Shown here piece by piece: positions 47,131 to 57,482 of a stretch of 64,000 nt of DNA (position 1 is the stretch's first letter; each line of letters starts with the position of its first letter). The notes beneath the pieces were generated by a model. It ran no database searches, was not told the DNA's origin, and saw only the letters and a list, made by a program, of their open reading frames with translations. The position numbers and the translations under genes are program-made. Source of the DNA: Palaemon carinicauda (Eukaryota; Arthropoda; Malacostraca; Decapoda; Palaemonidae); assembly GCF_036898095.1 (NCBI RefSeq), contig NC_090751.1:76063797-76127796 (forward strand), in the 5' to 3' direction.

Positions 47131-47512
47131 CCCTTCCCAGTTATTTTTGTACGGACCCACCCTTTCCTTGCCAAGCCATATGATCTTGCAGAAGGATGAC
47201 CTAGAAGGCGTTCGTGTGGGTGACGTGGCGTGGCCCAAGTGTGGTTTCTGGGGTCATTGTTATGGCCCTTCCCTTTGATGAAGGGATTATCTAAATGGAA
47301 GACAGCCTGTGAATAGTGGTTTTCACACGCCCCTGATGTATACACGACACTCACGAAGTGCTTGCGCGAGGGTTGTAACCTCTGCATTCCATGCTTTTAA
47401 TTTTCTCTGGTATATTTGGAAGATTTATATCAGAAAAAGAAGAAAGAAGGACTTTTTCACCGGGCATCACAGGTCTCTACCCAGAAATAGATTTTTCCTT
47501 CGTCAAAATCCC
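47131..47512 (+). repeat. right ITR of element F
   Basis: Ends TTTTCACCGGGCATCACAGG (from 47455) ... CTTCGTCAAAATCCC, stopping in the palindrome loop. The neighbouring 20-bp direct repeat begins immediately. Confidence 0.75.
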
Positions 47513-48650
47513 TTTAATACACCCTGCTGTCTTAATTTCCTTTACTGCCAGGTACTGCACTCTAGTGTGATCCAGAAGGATCGTTTCTTTAGGGATAGTG
47601 TCGTCTCTTAACGGAACACCTTCAGCTAACCTAACATAGCAAAAGGGGTAGGTCTCTATATCTGGATAAAACTCTGGATCAGCAACCGGTCTGGAGCCTA
47701 GTCCCTCTCCAATATGAATACCCTCTGAAAGTGCCGCATGACCTGCATACCTCCACGGATTCTGTTGCGAGTAAGAGGGAAGCTGAGAAGGTAAAACCTT
47801 AGCCTTAGAAGAATCCTCTTGAGGTTTCAAAGCCTGAATCTCCTCCCGTAAGGCTTTAAACATTCGTTATTGGTAATCTTGGTTCCCTTCCAAAAGAAAC
47901 CTTCAAGCTTGCTAACAGGGACCTGTCTTCCAAGTTAGATGGGAATTTAGGAAGTGCTGGTTCGCCCAGCTCAACCGAGGATGGAGGAGGGACAGAAACA
48001 GGAGGCATACGTGAAAAAGAAGGCGTCGCTGTTACAGTTGATCAAGGAGCCGCCTTAGTGACGGTAGTTGAAACAACGGAACACACTGAGTCTCTCACGG
48101 AAGCCACGCTAGCCTCGTCCAATACTTGCAGTTAAGAATCATCCACACGAGGGAAGGGTTCCTCCGGATCTACTGCCGACAGGAGTGCCGATTCTCTACC
48201 CGGAGATAAAGAAGAATCTGAGGAAAAATTGTCCACGTCAGGGCTCACAGAACCTAAAGTTTCATCTGCGTGAATCTGAACAGTACGTATAGGTCTAGGT
48301 GGGGCGTACCCCAATACCGAGTCTGGGGCCGCCTTCGTAAAAAGAATATCCTTCCAAGCTACAAAAGGGAGATAAGGAGCCTTTGGCTCAGCATTCTTTT
48401 TGAAGCCCCTGACCCAGGAACAAAGAGATCTCCGGAAAAACACTCGGTCGTCATCAGAAACATCCTCTGATACCCATCCAGAATGATGTAAATCCTTACA
48501 TACCCTGCAATCCTGAGGGTCCCAATAAGAGATTGGACCCTTCATCCTCCTGCATCTAGCATGTGTCCTGCAGGTATCATGACCATAGGGATACCTCGGG
48601 GTCCTGGCTCAGATCGGGACTCGACAATGCATCTCCTTCGAAGATCCCAC
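47513..48650 (-). pseudogene. gag N-terminal half of element E (right of the F insertion)
   Basis: After a splice acceptor (CTCCTCTTTACAG, AG at 48651-48652) an ATG near 48632 opens a frame with an early TGA. The Cys/His cluster is YGHDTCRTHARC...YWDPQDCRVC (about 48580-48490). The 48545-48132 frame includes CSWVRGFKKNAEPKAPYLPF and an acidic region. 47863-47513 has NPWRYAGHAALSEGIHIGEG, YPFCYVRLAEG and KETILLDHTRVQYLAVKEIK, ending at the F insertion. Same domain order as A, B and D. Confidence 0.75.
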
Positions 48651-48652
48651 CT

Positions 48653-50589
48653 GTAAAGAGGAGAAAACGACCATCATTACCTTAAACTCTTTAATCACCG
48701 TGCTGAAAAGAATGGATTAGTAGCATTTAAAATTTCACTCAAAAATTGGGAAATTAACTTCCAAAATGTGTGTATTTACAATTTCGTGATCAGAAAGAGA
48801 AAAGGGATCACAATATCCAGATCTCTTTAATGTCGTTAGATTGGAAGTAAAGCTAACTAAATTTGTTCACTTTTATCATTTGAATATTGTTCACTTAAAA
48901 GAGGGAACAAAATGCTCATCAAAATAAATAGCCTACCCTCTCCGCAGAGAAAAGGCTAAAAGGAAGGTAACGGAGTCACCTACCTTGCAAAAATTATTGA
49001 CGCATAGATAAATGGAGAAACCAAAAGTAAAATTATAAGGCTATTTTTTAAACCATAAAGTGACAAAGGGGGTCGTAACAGAACCACCCTGTAAGATGCA
49101 CAATTCAATCCACGTTTTCAAAAGATCTGAATAAAGTGATGAAAGTAATTAACAAATTATAATAGTTAAATCTATAGTCTAGTTAAGGAGAACCTTTCGC
49201 AAAAGAGAACTTCAAAGCTGACTAGCATAAAGATACCTCACAAGTTGTTGAAGTAAGGTCTTTATGCCGATTTGAGGTTTATACTCATCAACAGATATCT
49301 CTATAAGAAAGGAGTCACTAATAATTAAAACACTTGCCTTCACAACAAAATATCCTTGCCGTTAGTAACGGCACAGATAAGTAACGGCATCGCTGCCTCC
49401 CAAGGCTATTCCTAAATCAGGGGCACAAAAACCATACCCAATACTGGGCGAGAACTGCCGCCAGTTACGACAGAGTCGGTAACGATGGCAGCAAACTAAA
49501 ATGACGATTGTACAAGAGTGTGTGGCAGTATAGACCACATAGATAATATAGCAACGTATCACTATAGTATGGCCCAGAAAAGGAATGCCGTCGGAGACGA
49601 TGAAGCCGTAAGTACCGGCATTGTCGACAGTCTGACAACTCTCTTTATAAAGGAGAATGCTGCTGGGTTAATAGGCCAGAACCCCGAAGGGCTAGGCCTT
49701 CACACAATTGCAAAAACACACAATAATACAATCACAATAATATATTTAAGATCGATATCAGTAATGGGAACCAACAAAATAATTATTCTATCAAAATTTA
49801 AAAAGGTTAGAATGTGGCATCATACAACTATCAGGGCACCAACAGGAGAAAAGGACTCACCCTTTGCAAAGGGGAACTCTGAACGAATACCGTAAACCAA
49901 CTAGAGAGTGTATGTAGCACGATGGCTCGATGGACATGCCGTTAAAGAATAGGCATGCCCAGATACTACAAGACGAAAGAAGAATCCCAGAACTGAAGCA
50001 AAGCCAGTAGCCAGTCAGCAAACCAACTGAACAATAAAAATGAGCTCACCCTTCGCAAAGGGGATCTCTAAAACTGTGCCTTCTTAGCCCTGCAAAACTC
50101 TGACATTTGTGGCACGATGGCCAGGCCTAGCTGCCAACTTTAGGCTAAGCTTGCTGAAACTGATACAAACTCACAAAACACTAAAATGATAAATCGTAAT
50201 GAAAATATATATAAAATTGAGTCATTAGCATCGTAATGCTAATTGTAATGAAAATATACATAAAATTGAGTCCTTAGCATCGTAATGCTAAACAAAAACT
50301 AGCTAACGTGAAACTTACCCATAAAAATAAAGTAAACGGGATAAATAAGAGGCCATCAGCGACTAAGCCCGACGCCATATTAGAAGGACTCGAAGCGCTC
50401 TGGCTTCCTCTAACCAAAAGCTAAAATATAAGTCCCCGAAGGGAGCTAAACCAAAATTAGCATAAATAAAGACAAAGAGAGGTAAATACTTAACTTTGAC
50501 AAAGAGGAAGAAGCCATATCACACAACAATTCTTCAAAAACTGCGAAATAAGCCCCCACAAAAATCAACCGCACTGTAGCCACCAGCCT
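48653..50589 (-). other. 5' leader of element E
   Basis: Non-coding on the element strand. Several CTCACC[CT]T[TC][TC]GCAAA[GA]GGG words recur (49857, 50044 and the related TTCGCAAAAGAGAAC at 49196), pointing to a degenerate internal repeat. The leader lies between the left ITR and the acceptor, as in the other elements. Confidence 0.55.
50196..50293. repeat. tandem duplication, 49-bp unit, in leader of element E
   Basis: Units 50196-50244 and 50245-50293 both read GTAATGAAAATATA[TC]ATAAAATTGAG... TTAGCATCGTAATGCTAA, near-identical. Confidence 0.85.
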
Positions 50590-50800
50590 CGTTCGAAGAA
50601 ATGAGAAGCGGGACCGTAGAGGAGGACTGGAAGGTGATAGGATGTGTAATGGCTCCTTACTTATCCTATCCCTCAGTGGACTAGACTGGGTAAGGTCTGT
50701 TTGGGGTGCAGATATCTATGGTTATCTTAGGATACGTCCCTGATTGCACGTGATATCTTCGGATAGTCGTTTCTGGGGGGTTGGAACCCCGTGATACCTG
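50590..50800 (-). repeat. left ITR of element E, cut by the gap
   Basis: Reverse-complement match to 39230-39470: GGGACCG..., TCACCTTCCAGTGCTCC-type, CAGACCTTACCCAGTCTAGT and GGGACGTATCCTAAGATAAC segments are all shared in inverted order. The outer part is lost in the N run. Confidence 0.85.
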
Positions 50801-51300
50801 NNNNNNNNNNNNNNNNNNNNNNNNNNNNNNNNNNNNNNNNNNNNNNNNNNNNNNNNNNNNNNNNNNNNNNNNNNNNNNNNNNNNNNNNNNNNNNNNNNNN
50901 NNNNNNNNNNNNNNNNNNNNNNNNNNNNNNNNNNNNNNNNNNNNNNNNNNNNNNNNNNNNNNNNNNNNNNNNNNNNNNNNNNNNNNNNNNNNNNNNNNNN
51001 NNNNNNNNNNNNNNNNNNNNNNNNNNNNNNNNNNNNNNNNNNNNNNNNNNNNNNNNNNNNNNNNNNNNNNNNNNNNNNNNNNNNNNNNNNNNNNNNNNNN
51101 NNNNNNNNNNNNNNNNNNNNNNNNNNNNNNNNNNNNNNNNNNNNNNNNNNNNNNNNNNNNNNNNNNNNNNNNNNNNNNNNNNNNNNNNNNNNNNNNNNNN
51201 NNNNNNNNNNNNNNNNNNNNNNNNNNNNNNNNNNNNNNNNNNNNNNNNNNNNNNNNNNNNNNNNNNNNNNNNNNNNNNNNNNNNNNNNNNNNNNNNNNNN
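50801..51300. other. assembly gap (500 N)
   Basis: Exactly 500 N, a round number typical of a placeholder. By comparison with the other elements it should hold the outer end of the left ITR of element E and the left ITR of element D. Open frames spanning it are meaningless. Confidence 0.95.
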
Positions 51301-51619
51301 GTTGGATCCCGGTGCACCCTATTTTATATTCACTTTTCATTCTGGCTTATGTTATACGAAACCCTCCGGGTTCGATTGGCTGTTCTTAGCTACACTTCCG
51401 CCCCCCCTATTATTTTATAACATTTCCTATGATGATTATATATGACAGATCACTACCCCGGAGTCCCTAAATGAATTGGTATTGGATATACTTTTATTTC
51501 CCGGCCCGGGGTCTACCCCGCCCCGGGAAATCAGACACCATGTGTCTTAATTCCTTGTTATTGCATCCTTTTTTATGCTCCCGGCTTGACCGGAATGGAT
51601 TGCTATACTTTAGTTTCAA

Positions 51620-51905
51620 GTTAGACTTATGTTTAGGCCCGGGTCCTCCGGTCCCGCCCCTATGTAAGAATATTACAGTTAAGCTCTAACCTTGCGTTAG
51701 ACCTATGTTAGGCCCGGGTCCTCCGGACCCGCCCCTACCTAAGAATATTACAGTTAAGCTCTATTCTTGTGTTAGACCTATGTTAGGCCCGGGTCCTCCG
51801 GACCCGCCCCTACTTAAAGAATAGTACAGTTAAGCTCTAATCTTGTGTTAGACCTATGTTAGGCCCGGGTCCTCCGGACCCGCCCCTACTTAAGAGAATT
51901 ACAGT
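51620..51905 (+). repeat. four tandem copies of a 71-75 bp unit with a GC stem-loop
   Basis: Each unit has TTAGACCTATGTTAGGCCC, then GGGTCCTCCGG[AT]CCCGCCCCTA, then ATTACAGTTAAGCTCTA. The core GGGTCC-TCC-GGACCC can form a 6-bp stem. The copies lie in the leader of element D, directly before the splice acceptor at 51929-51930. Confidence 0.88.
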
Positions 51906-51930
51906 TTCTCATATACTATTCTTTTTATAG

Positions 51931-54288
51931 ATGGTGCATTGTCTGACGCCGGCCTGTGCAGCTGTTCTGCACCAGCCTTGTGGCCACTCCGTCTGCCGAT
52001 CTCACGCCCCTTGTGGGGTTCAACTGGAAGACGTTGTGGTATGGCACCCGGATAACTGTGTGATTTGCTTCGACCTCATCACTACCCTTGGATCTGACTC
52101 GGTGAGTCCCGTTGGCTATATTGCCTTCTTATTTATTTTACTATTAGTAAGATATCTATGGTCTTGAAGGACCATTGGGAGTCTCCCTTTTATAATTCCC
52201 ACTATTATTTCAGGCATCCCCGGAGCAAAAGTCTGCGGCTCGGGCCACACTGAAGGTGTGGGTTGGTGGGTTTGCCCGGAATGTGAAGTCTAAGCGGCCG
52301 TACGTCCTATCTGAGGACTACTGCACCATGGTTTACCCAACGCCAAGTCTTCAGCTGCTGTGGCTAGGCATGTGGCAGCTCCCATCATTGCCCACATTGA
52401 TGCCACTATAACGGGTCTCATCGACCCAGAGCAAGATCCATCGGATGCCCCCGGAGGTCTGGAGGACAATGTTGCCTCCATGAACCTGGACGTCAAACCA
52501 ATGTTACTAGACGAGCCGGATACAGGTAGGGTGGTAAGTGAGGCAGGTGTGTCCGGCGCTGAGATTCCTATCCTCAGCCCCGCTCTTTCTTCTTCTTCTG
52601 ATCGCTCTTCTTTTCTTGGATTTTCTGGGGACCGTGATTCGTCTCAACGATCATACCCGGTTCCCCCTAAGGATAAGTCTACTTCAAGAACCTTACCCAA
52701 AGTTCGCAAGCCTCACAAGACTTCTCATGGCTCTAAACATTGTACGAACCCGTCTTCAAAGACCTCTGGTTCCTCCTCTAAGTCTCACGACCCGGGAGTT
52801 CCTTCCGCCCCTCCTGCTGCTAGCCCGGGCCTTTCCGAATCAGCCATGCTTCGCATCGTGTCGGAGATGCAGGCAAAGTTGGTTTCGGAGATGCAGTCGA
52901 GGATGGACACGATGTTCTCTAACTTCGGTCAGAGAATTGGGGCTTTAGAGCAAGGAGCTCCGGAGAGAGTCCAAAGCTCTCTCATCCCGGATGCCTCTAA
53001 GCTCCCGCCGTTTGCCAAGAACAACCCCTGGCGTATGGCTCTTCATTCCCCGTTCTCAGACGGAATGTTGACTCTGGAGGGCCTTGGCACTCGTCCTCTA
53101 GAGGACTTTGAATTCTTTCCTCCTGGTCTGGCATTTCCATTTCATGGTTATGCCAGGCTTACCGAGGAAGCTTTAGTTCGATTAGACAAGGTCCCCAAAG
53201 AGACGGTCATCTTCCCGAAGGAGCAAGCCCAATCTGTTTGGGCCAGATTTTTGAACGACATCGGCTGCACTAACACCATGCTGACGCCTTATAAAAGCTC
53301 CTTTACGATGTTCTTAATGGACAAGAACACCTTGACTCCATGCGTCAATAAGGTGGCAGAGCTTGCCTTTCAATATGCTCTGGAGGAGAAGCCCTTGCCT
53401 CCCATCCGAGAGGTGGATCCAATCTCCCTCCTTCTTCCCTCAGGCATTGAGTGTTGGGACAACGTCCATACCACCTTTACCTCCGGCAAGCTTGCAGCAG
53501 ACTGTGCCTCAGTTTTGTTTAGTGAGAAGCTTCCCCGTCTCCCGGAATCCCTCATTAAACAGGAATATGATTCCCGCCTACGTGTGGGCCGTACTCTAAA
53601 CCTGGCCACATCCACGGAGTCGATAGCCTTGACTTACGATACGGAGAGTATTTTTAAGTCTCTCAACAAGGCTACGTTACAGTCTTTATATTATGACTTG
53701 TATGACTTCGCTACTGCTAAACGCAGATGTCGCAAGCATGTCCTAGCTGAGGCGACGATTAGGCATGAACCTAATAAACTCATCCGGTCCTCCTGTTGGG
53801 GTTCAAATCTCTTCCCCGAGGATCTCGTAGAGGAAGTCTTGGCGGAGGCCACTAGGGTTAATCAGAGCCTTAAAGCCCGTTGGGGTTTGACCCCTAAACG
53901 CAAGTATGACCCCGCAAATTATCAAGCCCGGGGTAGGAAGAAGCTTAGACCATATACCTCCACCCAGTTCAGGCAACAGCAGACTGCTTCATCCAACTTC
54001 CGGCTGCCTCTTCCTCCATCTTCTGTTGTCCCTGCACAGCCTTCCACCTCTCAGGCTCCTTCGGATGACTATGGCACCGTTCTGCTACCTAAGAGCCAGC
54101 TTTCTGGTGCCTCCGCCACTTCCCCTGCCTTTAACCAGTCTTACGAGGCTCATAGCTCTTCCCAGAGTTATGGTAGAGGTAGAGGCTACCACCGTGGCTC
54201 TAACCAGAACAAAGGCAGGGGAAGAGCCTTTCGCAGAGGAAAGAACTTCCGAGGCGGACGTGGAGGCAACTCCTCAAACCAATACTGA
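51931..54288 (+). pseudogene. gag-like ORF1 of element D, two exons, one frameshift
   Basis: Exon 1 (51931-52101) starts with ATG right after a CTATTCTTTTTATAG acceptor and encodes the Cys/His cluster CLTPAC...CGHSVCRSHAPC...WHPDNCVIC. Intron 52102-52213 (GTGAGT...TTTCAG) joins in phase 0 to SPEQKSAARATLKVWVGGFA. A one-base shift near 52333 moves to the long frame ending at 54288: a Ser-rich linker, a coiled-coil-like MLRIVSEMQAKLVSEMQSRM, NPWRMALHSPFSDGM, WDNVHTTFTSGKLAAD, RKHVLAEATIRHEPNKLI, WGSNLFPEDLVEEVL and an RG-rich end (RGRGYHRG, GKNFRGGRGG). The frame stops just inside the RT frame (+1). Confidence 0.8.
52102..52213 (+). other. spliceosomal intron inside gag of element D
   Basis: 112 bp with donor GTGAGT (52102) and acceptor TATTATTTCAG (52203-52213), phase 0. 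Removing it links the Cys/His domain to the W-V-x-GF motif, which is continuous in A, B and E. Read-through would add in-frame residues and then a stop at about 52166. Confidence 0.75.
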
Positions 54289-56123
54289 GGTGCAGCAGGT
54301 AGGGGGGAGGCTTTATGCCTTCCGCAACAAATGGAGGTTCAGTCCCTGGGCGTTCAGTATCATCTCCAAGGGACTGGGGTGGAGTTGGATTCAAGGACCT
54401 CCTCCTCCGAACAAATTTCGTCAACATTCCACTCCGGACCTGGTCGAATTTGTCCAGGATCTTTTACAAAAGAACGCCATACAAGAAACGAAACATCTGA
54501 AGTTTCAAGGTCGGCTGTTCAGTGTCCCGAAGAAGGATTCAGACAAGAGAAGAGTGATTCTAGACCTATCCCTTCTCAACTTGTCCATTCAATGCGACAG
54601 GTTTCGAATGCTTACCGTCTCGCAGGTGCGGACCTTACTTCCCCGTGGGGCCGTCACCACCTCTATCGATCTTACAGACGCCTATTATCACGTCCCGATA
54701 GCGAGACACTTCCGTCCGTACCTAGGCTTTCGCTTAGGGGACAAAAGTTACTCCTTCAAGGTGATGCCTTTCGGGCTCAACATCGCCCCAAGGATTTTCA
54801 CAAAGTTAGCAGAAGTCGCTGCTCAGGAACTCAGGAATCAAGGGATTCAAGTAGTAGCCTATCTGGACGACTGGCTCATTTGGTCAGACACCTCCCAAAA
54901 TTGCCTAAAAGCCACTCACAAAGTCATCCATTATCTTTCAATCTCTAGGCTTCCAGATCAACTTCAAGAAGTCCCGTCTTCTTCCAAAATCGAAGTTCCA
55001 ATGGCTCGGCCTGCAATGGAATCTTATTTCTCATACTTTGTGTCTTCCCAGACCCAAGAGGTTAGAGATTGCAAGGAACACCAAACGCTTTCTCAAAGAC
55101 AAAGTAAGTTCCAGACGACTCCAAGAGAGGATTCTGGGGTCCCTTCAGTTTGCCTCAGTGACGGATCTTCTTCTGAAGGCAAAATTGAAAGATATCAATC
55201 GTGTCTGGCGTTCGAGGGCGAACCGGAAGCTCCGGGACAAGAAAGTCCGCCTTCCTCCCATTCTACGGGAAAGACTTCTTCCTTGGACAAGAGCAAACAA
55301 TCTGTCAAAGTCAGTTCCCCTTCGATTTCCGCCTCCGAAATTAATCATTCACACGGACGCATCCTTATCAGGTTGGGGCGGCTATTCTCAGCTCAAGAAA
55401 GTTCAAGGTCTTTGGACTCCCTTGTTCCGCCAATTTCACATCAATGTGCTAGAGGCCATGGCAGTTCTTCTAACCCTGAAACGTCTCGCTCTTCCCAAGA
55501 AACAACACCTTCGTCTGGTCCTCGACAGTGAAGTGGTGGTCCGCTGCCTCAACAGAGGCGGGTCAAAGTCAGGGCCTCTGAACCATGTTCTAGTAGCCAT
55601 ATTCTCCCTAGCAGCCTTGAACCGTTGGCATCTTTCAGCTGTCCACCTGGCGGGAGTCCGGAATGTAGTGGCAGACGCCCTGTCCCGGACCTCCCCTCTA
55701 GAATCGGAATGGTCACTCGATCTAAAGTCATTTCGGTGGATTCTCTCTCAGGTTCCCGGTCTCCAAGTGGACCTCTTCGCCACGGAATCCAACCACAAAT
55801 TGAGAGTATATGTGGCTCCCAATCTAGACCCTCAGGCTTACGCCACAGACGCCATGTCACAGAATTGGGACACCTGGGAAAAGATTTATCTCTTTCCCCC
55901 GGTGAATCTTTTGCTGAAAGTTCTAGACAAACTGAGATCCTTCAAGGGACAAGTAGCCTTGGTCGCACCCAACTGGCCCAAGAGCAACTGGTATCCTCTC
56001 CTGCGAGAGTTGAGACTATACCCTCACCCGATACCCAATCCGGTTCTGTCTCAGATAGTACAAACACGCGTTGTGTACGCTTTCTCAAACATTCAGAGCG
56101 CCCTAACTTTATGGACTTTATGA
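54260..56123 (+). pseudogene. RT-RNase H-methyltransferase-like protein of element D, one frameshift
   Basis: RT frame from about 54260 (VEATPQTNTEVQQVGGRLYA) with FQGRLFSVPKKDSDKRRVIL, SIDLTDAYYHVP, VMPFGLNIAPRIF and the active site AYLDDWLIW (about 54860). One indel near 54940 moves to the frame that includes 55038-56123: RILGSLQFASVTDLLLKAKL, RNase H (IIHTDASLSGWGG, VLEAMAVLLTLKRLA, LDSEVVVRCLNRGG, NVVADALSRTSP), then the methyltransferase-like block (LQVDLFATESNHKLRVYVAP, YLFPPVNLLLKVLDKLRSF, VAPNWPKSNWYP). It copies element RNA into DNA. Single lesion; otherwise complete. Confidence 0.82.
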
Positions 56124-57085
56124 AGTTTGCGGCTATGCATGGTGCCAATATTGATCCTCAAAACACCTTGTTCCTAGAATCGGATAAACGGGATTCCACC
56201 ATCCGCCAGTATGACTCTGCAGTTAAAAAGTTGGCAAAATTTTTAATAGACTCAGACGTGAACTGTATGAACTTGAACCTTACAGTCACTTTCTTTAGAT
56301 CTTTATTAGAATCAGGTCTGGCAGCCAATACTATCACCACTATTAAATCGGCTCTGAAAAAGATCTTCCTAGTGGGTTTTAACATAGACTTAACCGACTC
56401 TTTGTTAGCTTCAATTCCGAAAGCTTGTGCCAGACTGAAACCGGTTACTCGTCCTACCCCGGTGACCTGGTTCCTTAATGACGTACTCAAATTGGCTTCT
56501 GATACCATTAACAGTTCTTGTGATTACATGCCCCTTCTCAGGAAAACACTTTTCCTGGTGAGCTTGGCTTCCGGGGCAAGAATTTCTGAATTGGCAGCCT
56601 TGTCGAGAGACCCGGGTCATATTGACTTTCTGCCTTCGGGAGAAGTCCTTCTTTCTCCTAACAAATTCTTTTTGGCTAAGAACGAAGACCCTCAAAACAG
56701 ATGGTCCTCCTGGAAAATTGTTCCCCTCACGCAAGATCCGTCTCTGTGCCCTGTTACTACTCTTAGGTCTTATTTATCCCGGACCTCCTCTAACTCCTCG
56801 GGGCCTCTATTCGTTAGAGAACAAGGCGGTACCATTACTATTAAAGGGATCAGGCAACAAATTTTGTATTTTATTAAACAAGCTAACCCTGACTCTTTTC
56901 CTCTTGCACATGATATCAGGGCGGTGGCTACCTCGGTGAACTTCTTTCACCACATGAATTTTACAGACCTTTCCAGGTTTACAGGGTGGAAATCACCGTC
57001 AGTGTTCAAGAAACACTACCTTAAACATTTGGAAGCCCTAAAATTTTCTACAGTAGCCGCAGGGAGCGTAGTTACTCCCAGGTAA
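55625..57085 (+). CDS. tyrosine recombinase of element D, intact
   Basis: A 486-codon frame overlapping the RT protein frame by about 500 nt (55625-56123). The overlap-encoded N-terminus is Ser/Arg/Gly-rich. From about residue 165: CVRFLKHSERPNFMDFMKFA, DKRDSTIRQYDSAVKKLAKF and the SAM-like helical domain (ANTITTIKSALKKIFLVGF). The catalytic domain has R in SGARISELAAL, H-x-x-R in AHDIRAVATS, W in TGWKSPSVF and the nucleophile Tyr in KKHYLKHL. It ends AAGSVVTPR at 57085. This would integrate the circular cDNA. The ATG chosen lies in the overlap; the true start is unknown. Confidence 0.85.
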   Translation: MASFSCPPGGSPECSGRRPVPDLPSRIGMVTRSKVISVDSLSGSRSPSGPLRHGIQPQIESICGSQSRPSGLRHRRHVTELGHLGKDLSLSPGESFAESSRQTEILQGTSSLGRTQLAQEQLVSSPARVETIPSPDTQSGSVSDSTNTRCVRFLKHSERPNFMDFMKFAAMHGANIDPQNTLFLESDKRDSTIRQYDSAVKKLAKFLIDSDVNCMNLNLTVTFFRSLLESGLAANTITTIKSALKKIFLVGFNIDLTDSLLASIPKACARLKPVTRPTPVTWFLNDVLKLASDTINSSCDYMPLLRKTLFLVSLASGARISELAALSRDPGHIDFLPSGEVLLSPNKFFLAKNEDPQNRWSSWKIVPLTQDPSLCPVTTLRSYLSRTSSNSSGPLFVREQGGTITIKGIRQQILYFIKQANPDSFPLAHDIRAVATSVNFFHHMNFTDLSRFTGWKSPSVFKKHYLKHLEALKFSTVAAGSVVTPR

Positions 57086-57391
57086 CTCACAGGTTAATGC
57101 CTTGTCTCTTTATCTCTCCCTCTTACCTGCCTCATTTATACCCTATTGTATTCGTTGGTCTCGCACCTGAATACTGTTATTATATTTGTAAATTTTTATA
57201 TACTCCTGAGTATCTGTATATTATCACTCACGACATTATTATACCTACCTTATTGGATTTATGTTCATATTTAAGATACCCTTATAATTGTTTTTTGGTA
57301 CTCATCTCTGATTAAAAGCATCCTGTATTTCCCTTACGCTTATGTTTTTTCCTTTATTTTGCAAGTTTGGTGACATTTTCTCTTGTATAGA
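57086..57391 (+). other. 3' UTR of element D
   Basis: Short non-coding AT-rich stretch between the YR stop and the ICR. ATTAAA occurs near 57311. Confidence 0.5.
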
Positions 57392-57482
57392 TTCACTGGG
57401 CGGCACAGGTTCGAGCCCAGAAAAGGGATTTTGACGTAGGAAAAATCTATTTCTGGGCGAAGGACCTGTGCCGCCCAGTGAA
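57392..57482 (+). repeat. 91-bp ICR palindrome of element D
   Basis: Arms TTCACTGGGCGGCACAGGT (57392-57410) and ACCTGTGCCGCCCAGTGAA (57464-57482), perfectly complementary over 19 bp. The loop has AAAAGGGATTTTGACGTAGG. Confidence 0.9.

Larger units (their letters stand above)
44121..47512 (+). mobile_element. 5'-truncated DIRS-like copy F inserted in element E gag
   Basis: Plus-strand copy related to element D. It starts abruptly inside RT (RVDLDLSKLNSYILCDKFRM at 44125) and contains RT, RNase H, methyltransferase-like region, YR, 3' UTR, ICR (47041-47130) and a right ITR, ending in the palindrome loop at about 47511. It is flanked by a 20-bp direct repeat. It lacks a leader, gag and left ITR. 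A truncated 5' end with a duplication is typical of target-primed insertion, not of YR integration. Confidence 0.82.
39151..50800 (-). mobile_element. DIRS-like YR retrotransposon E, degenerate, interrupted by element F
   Basis: Minus-strand element whose left ITR (50800-50590) runs into the N gap and whose right ITR is at 39151-39496. Order on its strand: left ITR, leader (50590-48651), acceptor, gag (48650-47513, then 44120-43400), RT (43140-42283), RNase H and methyltransferase-like region, YR (to 40391), 3' UTR, ICR and right ITR. Gag is split by element F (44121-47512). It is a separate family from A/B/C, and many frameshifts and stops mark it as old. Confidence 0.85.

Noticed and set aside
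50681..51420. Four 196-219 codon open frames spanning the N run
   Set aside because: They consist almost wholly of undetermined residues; the frames are artefacts of the gap.
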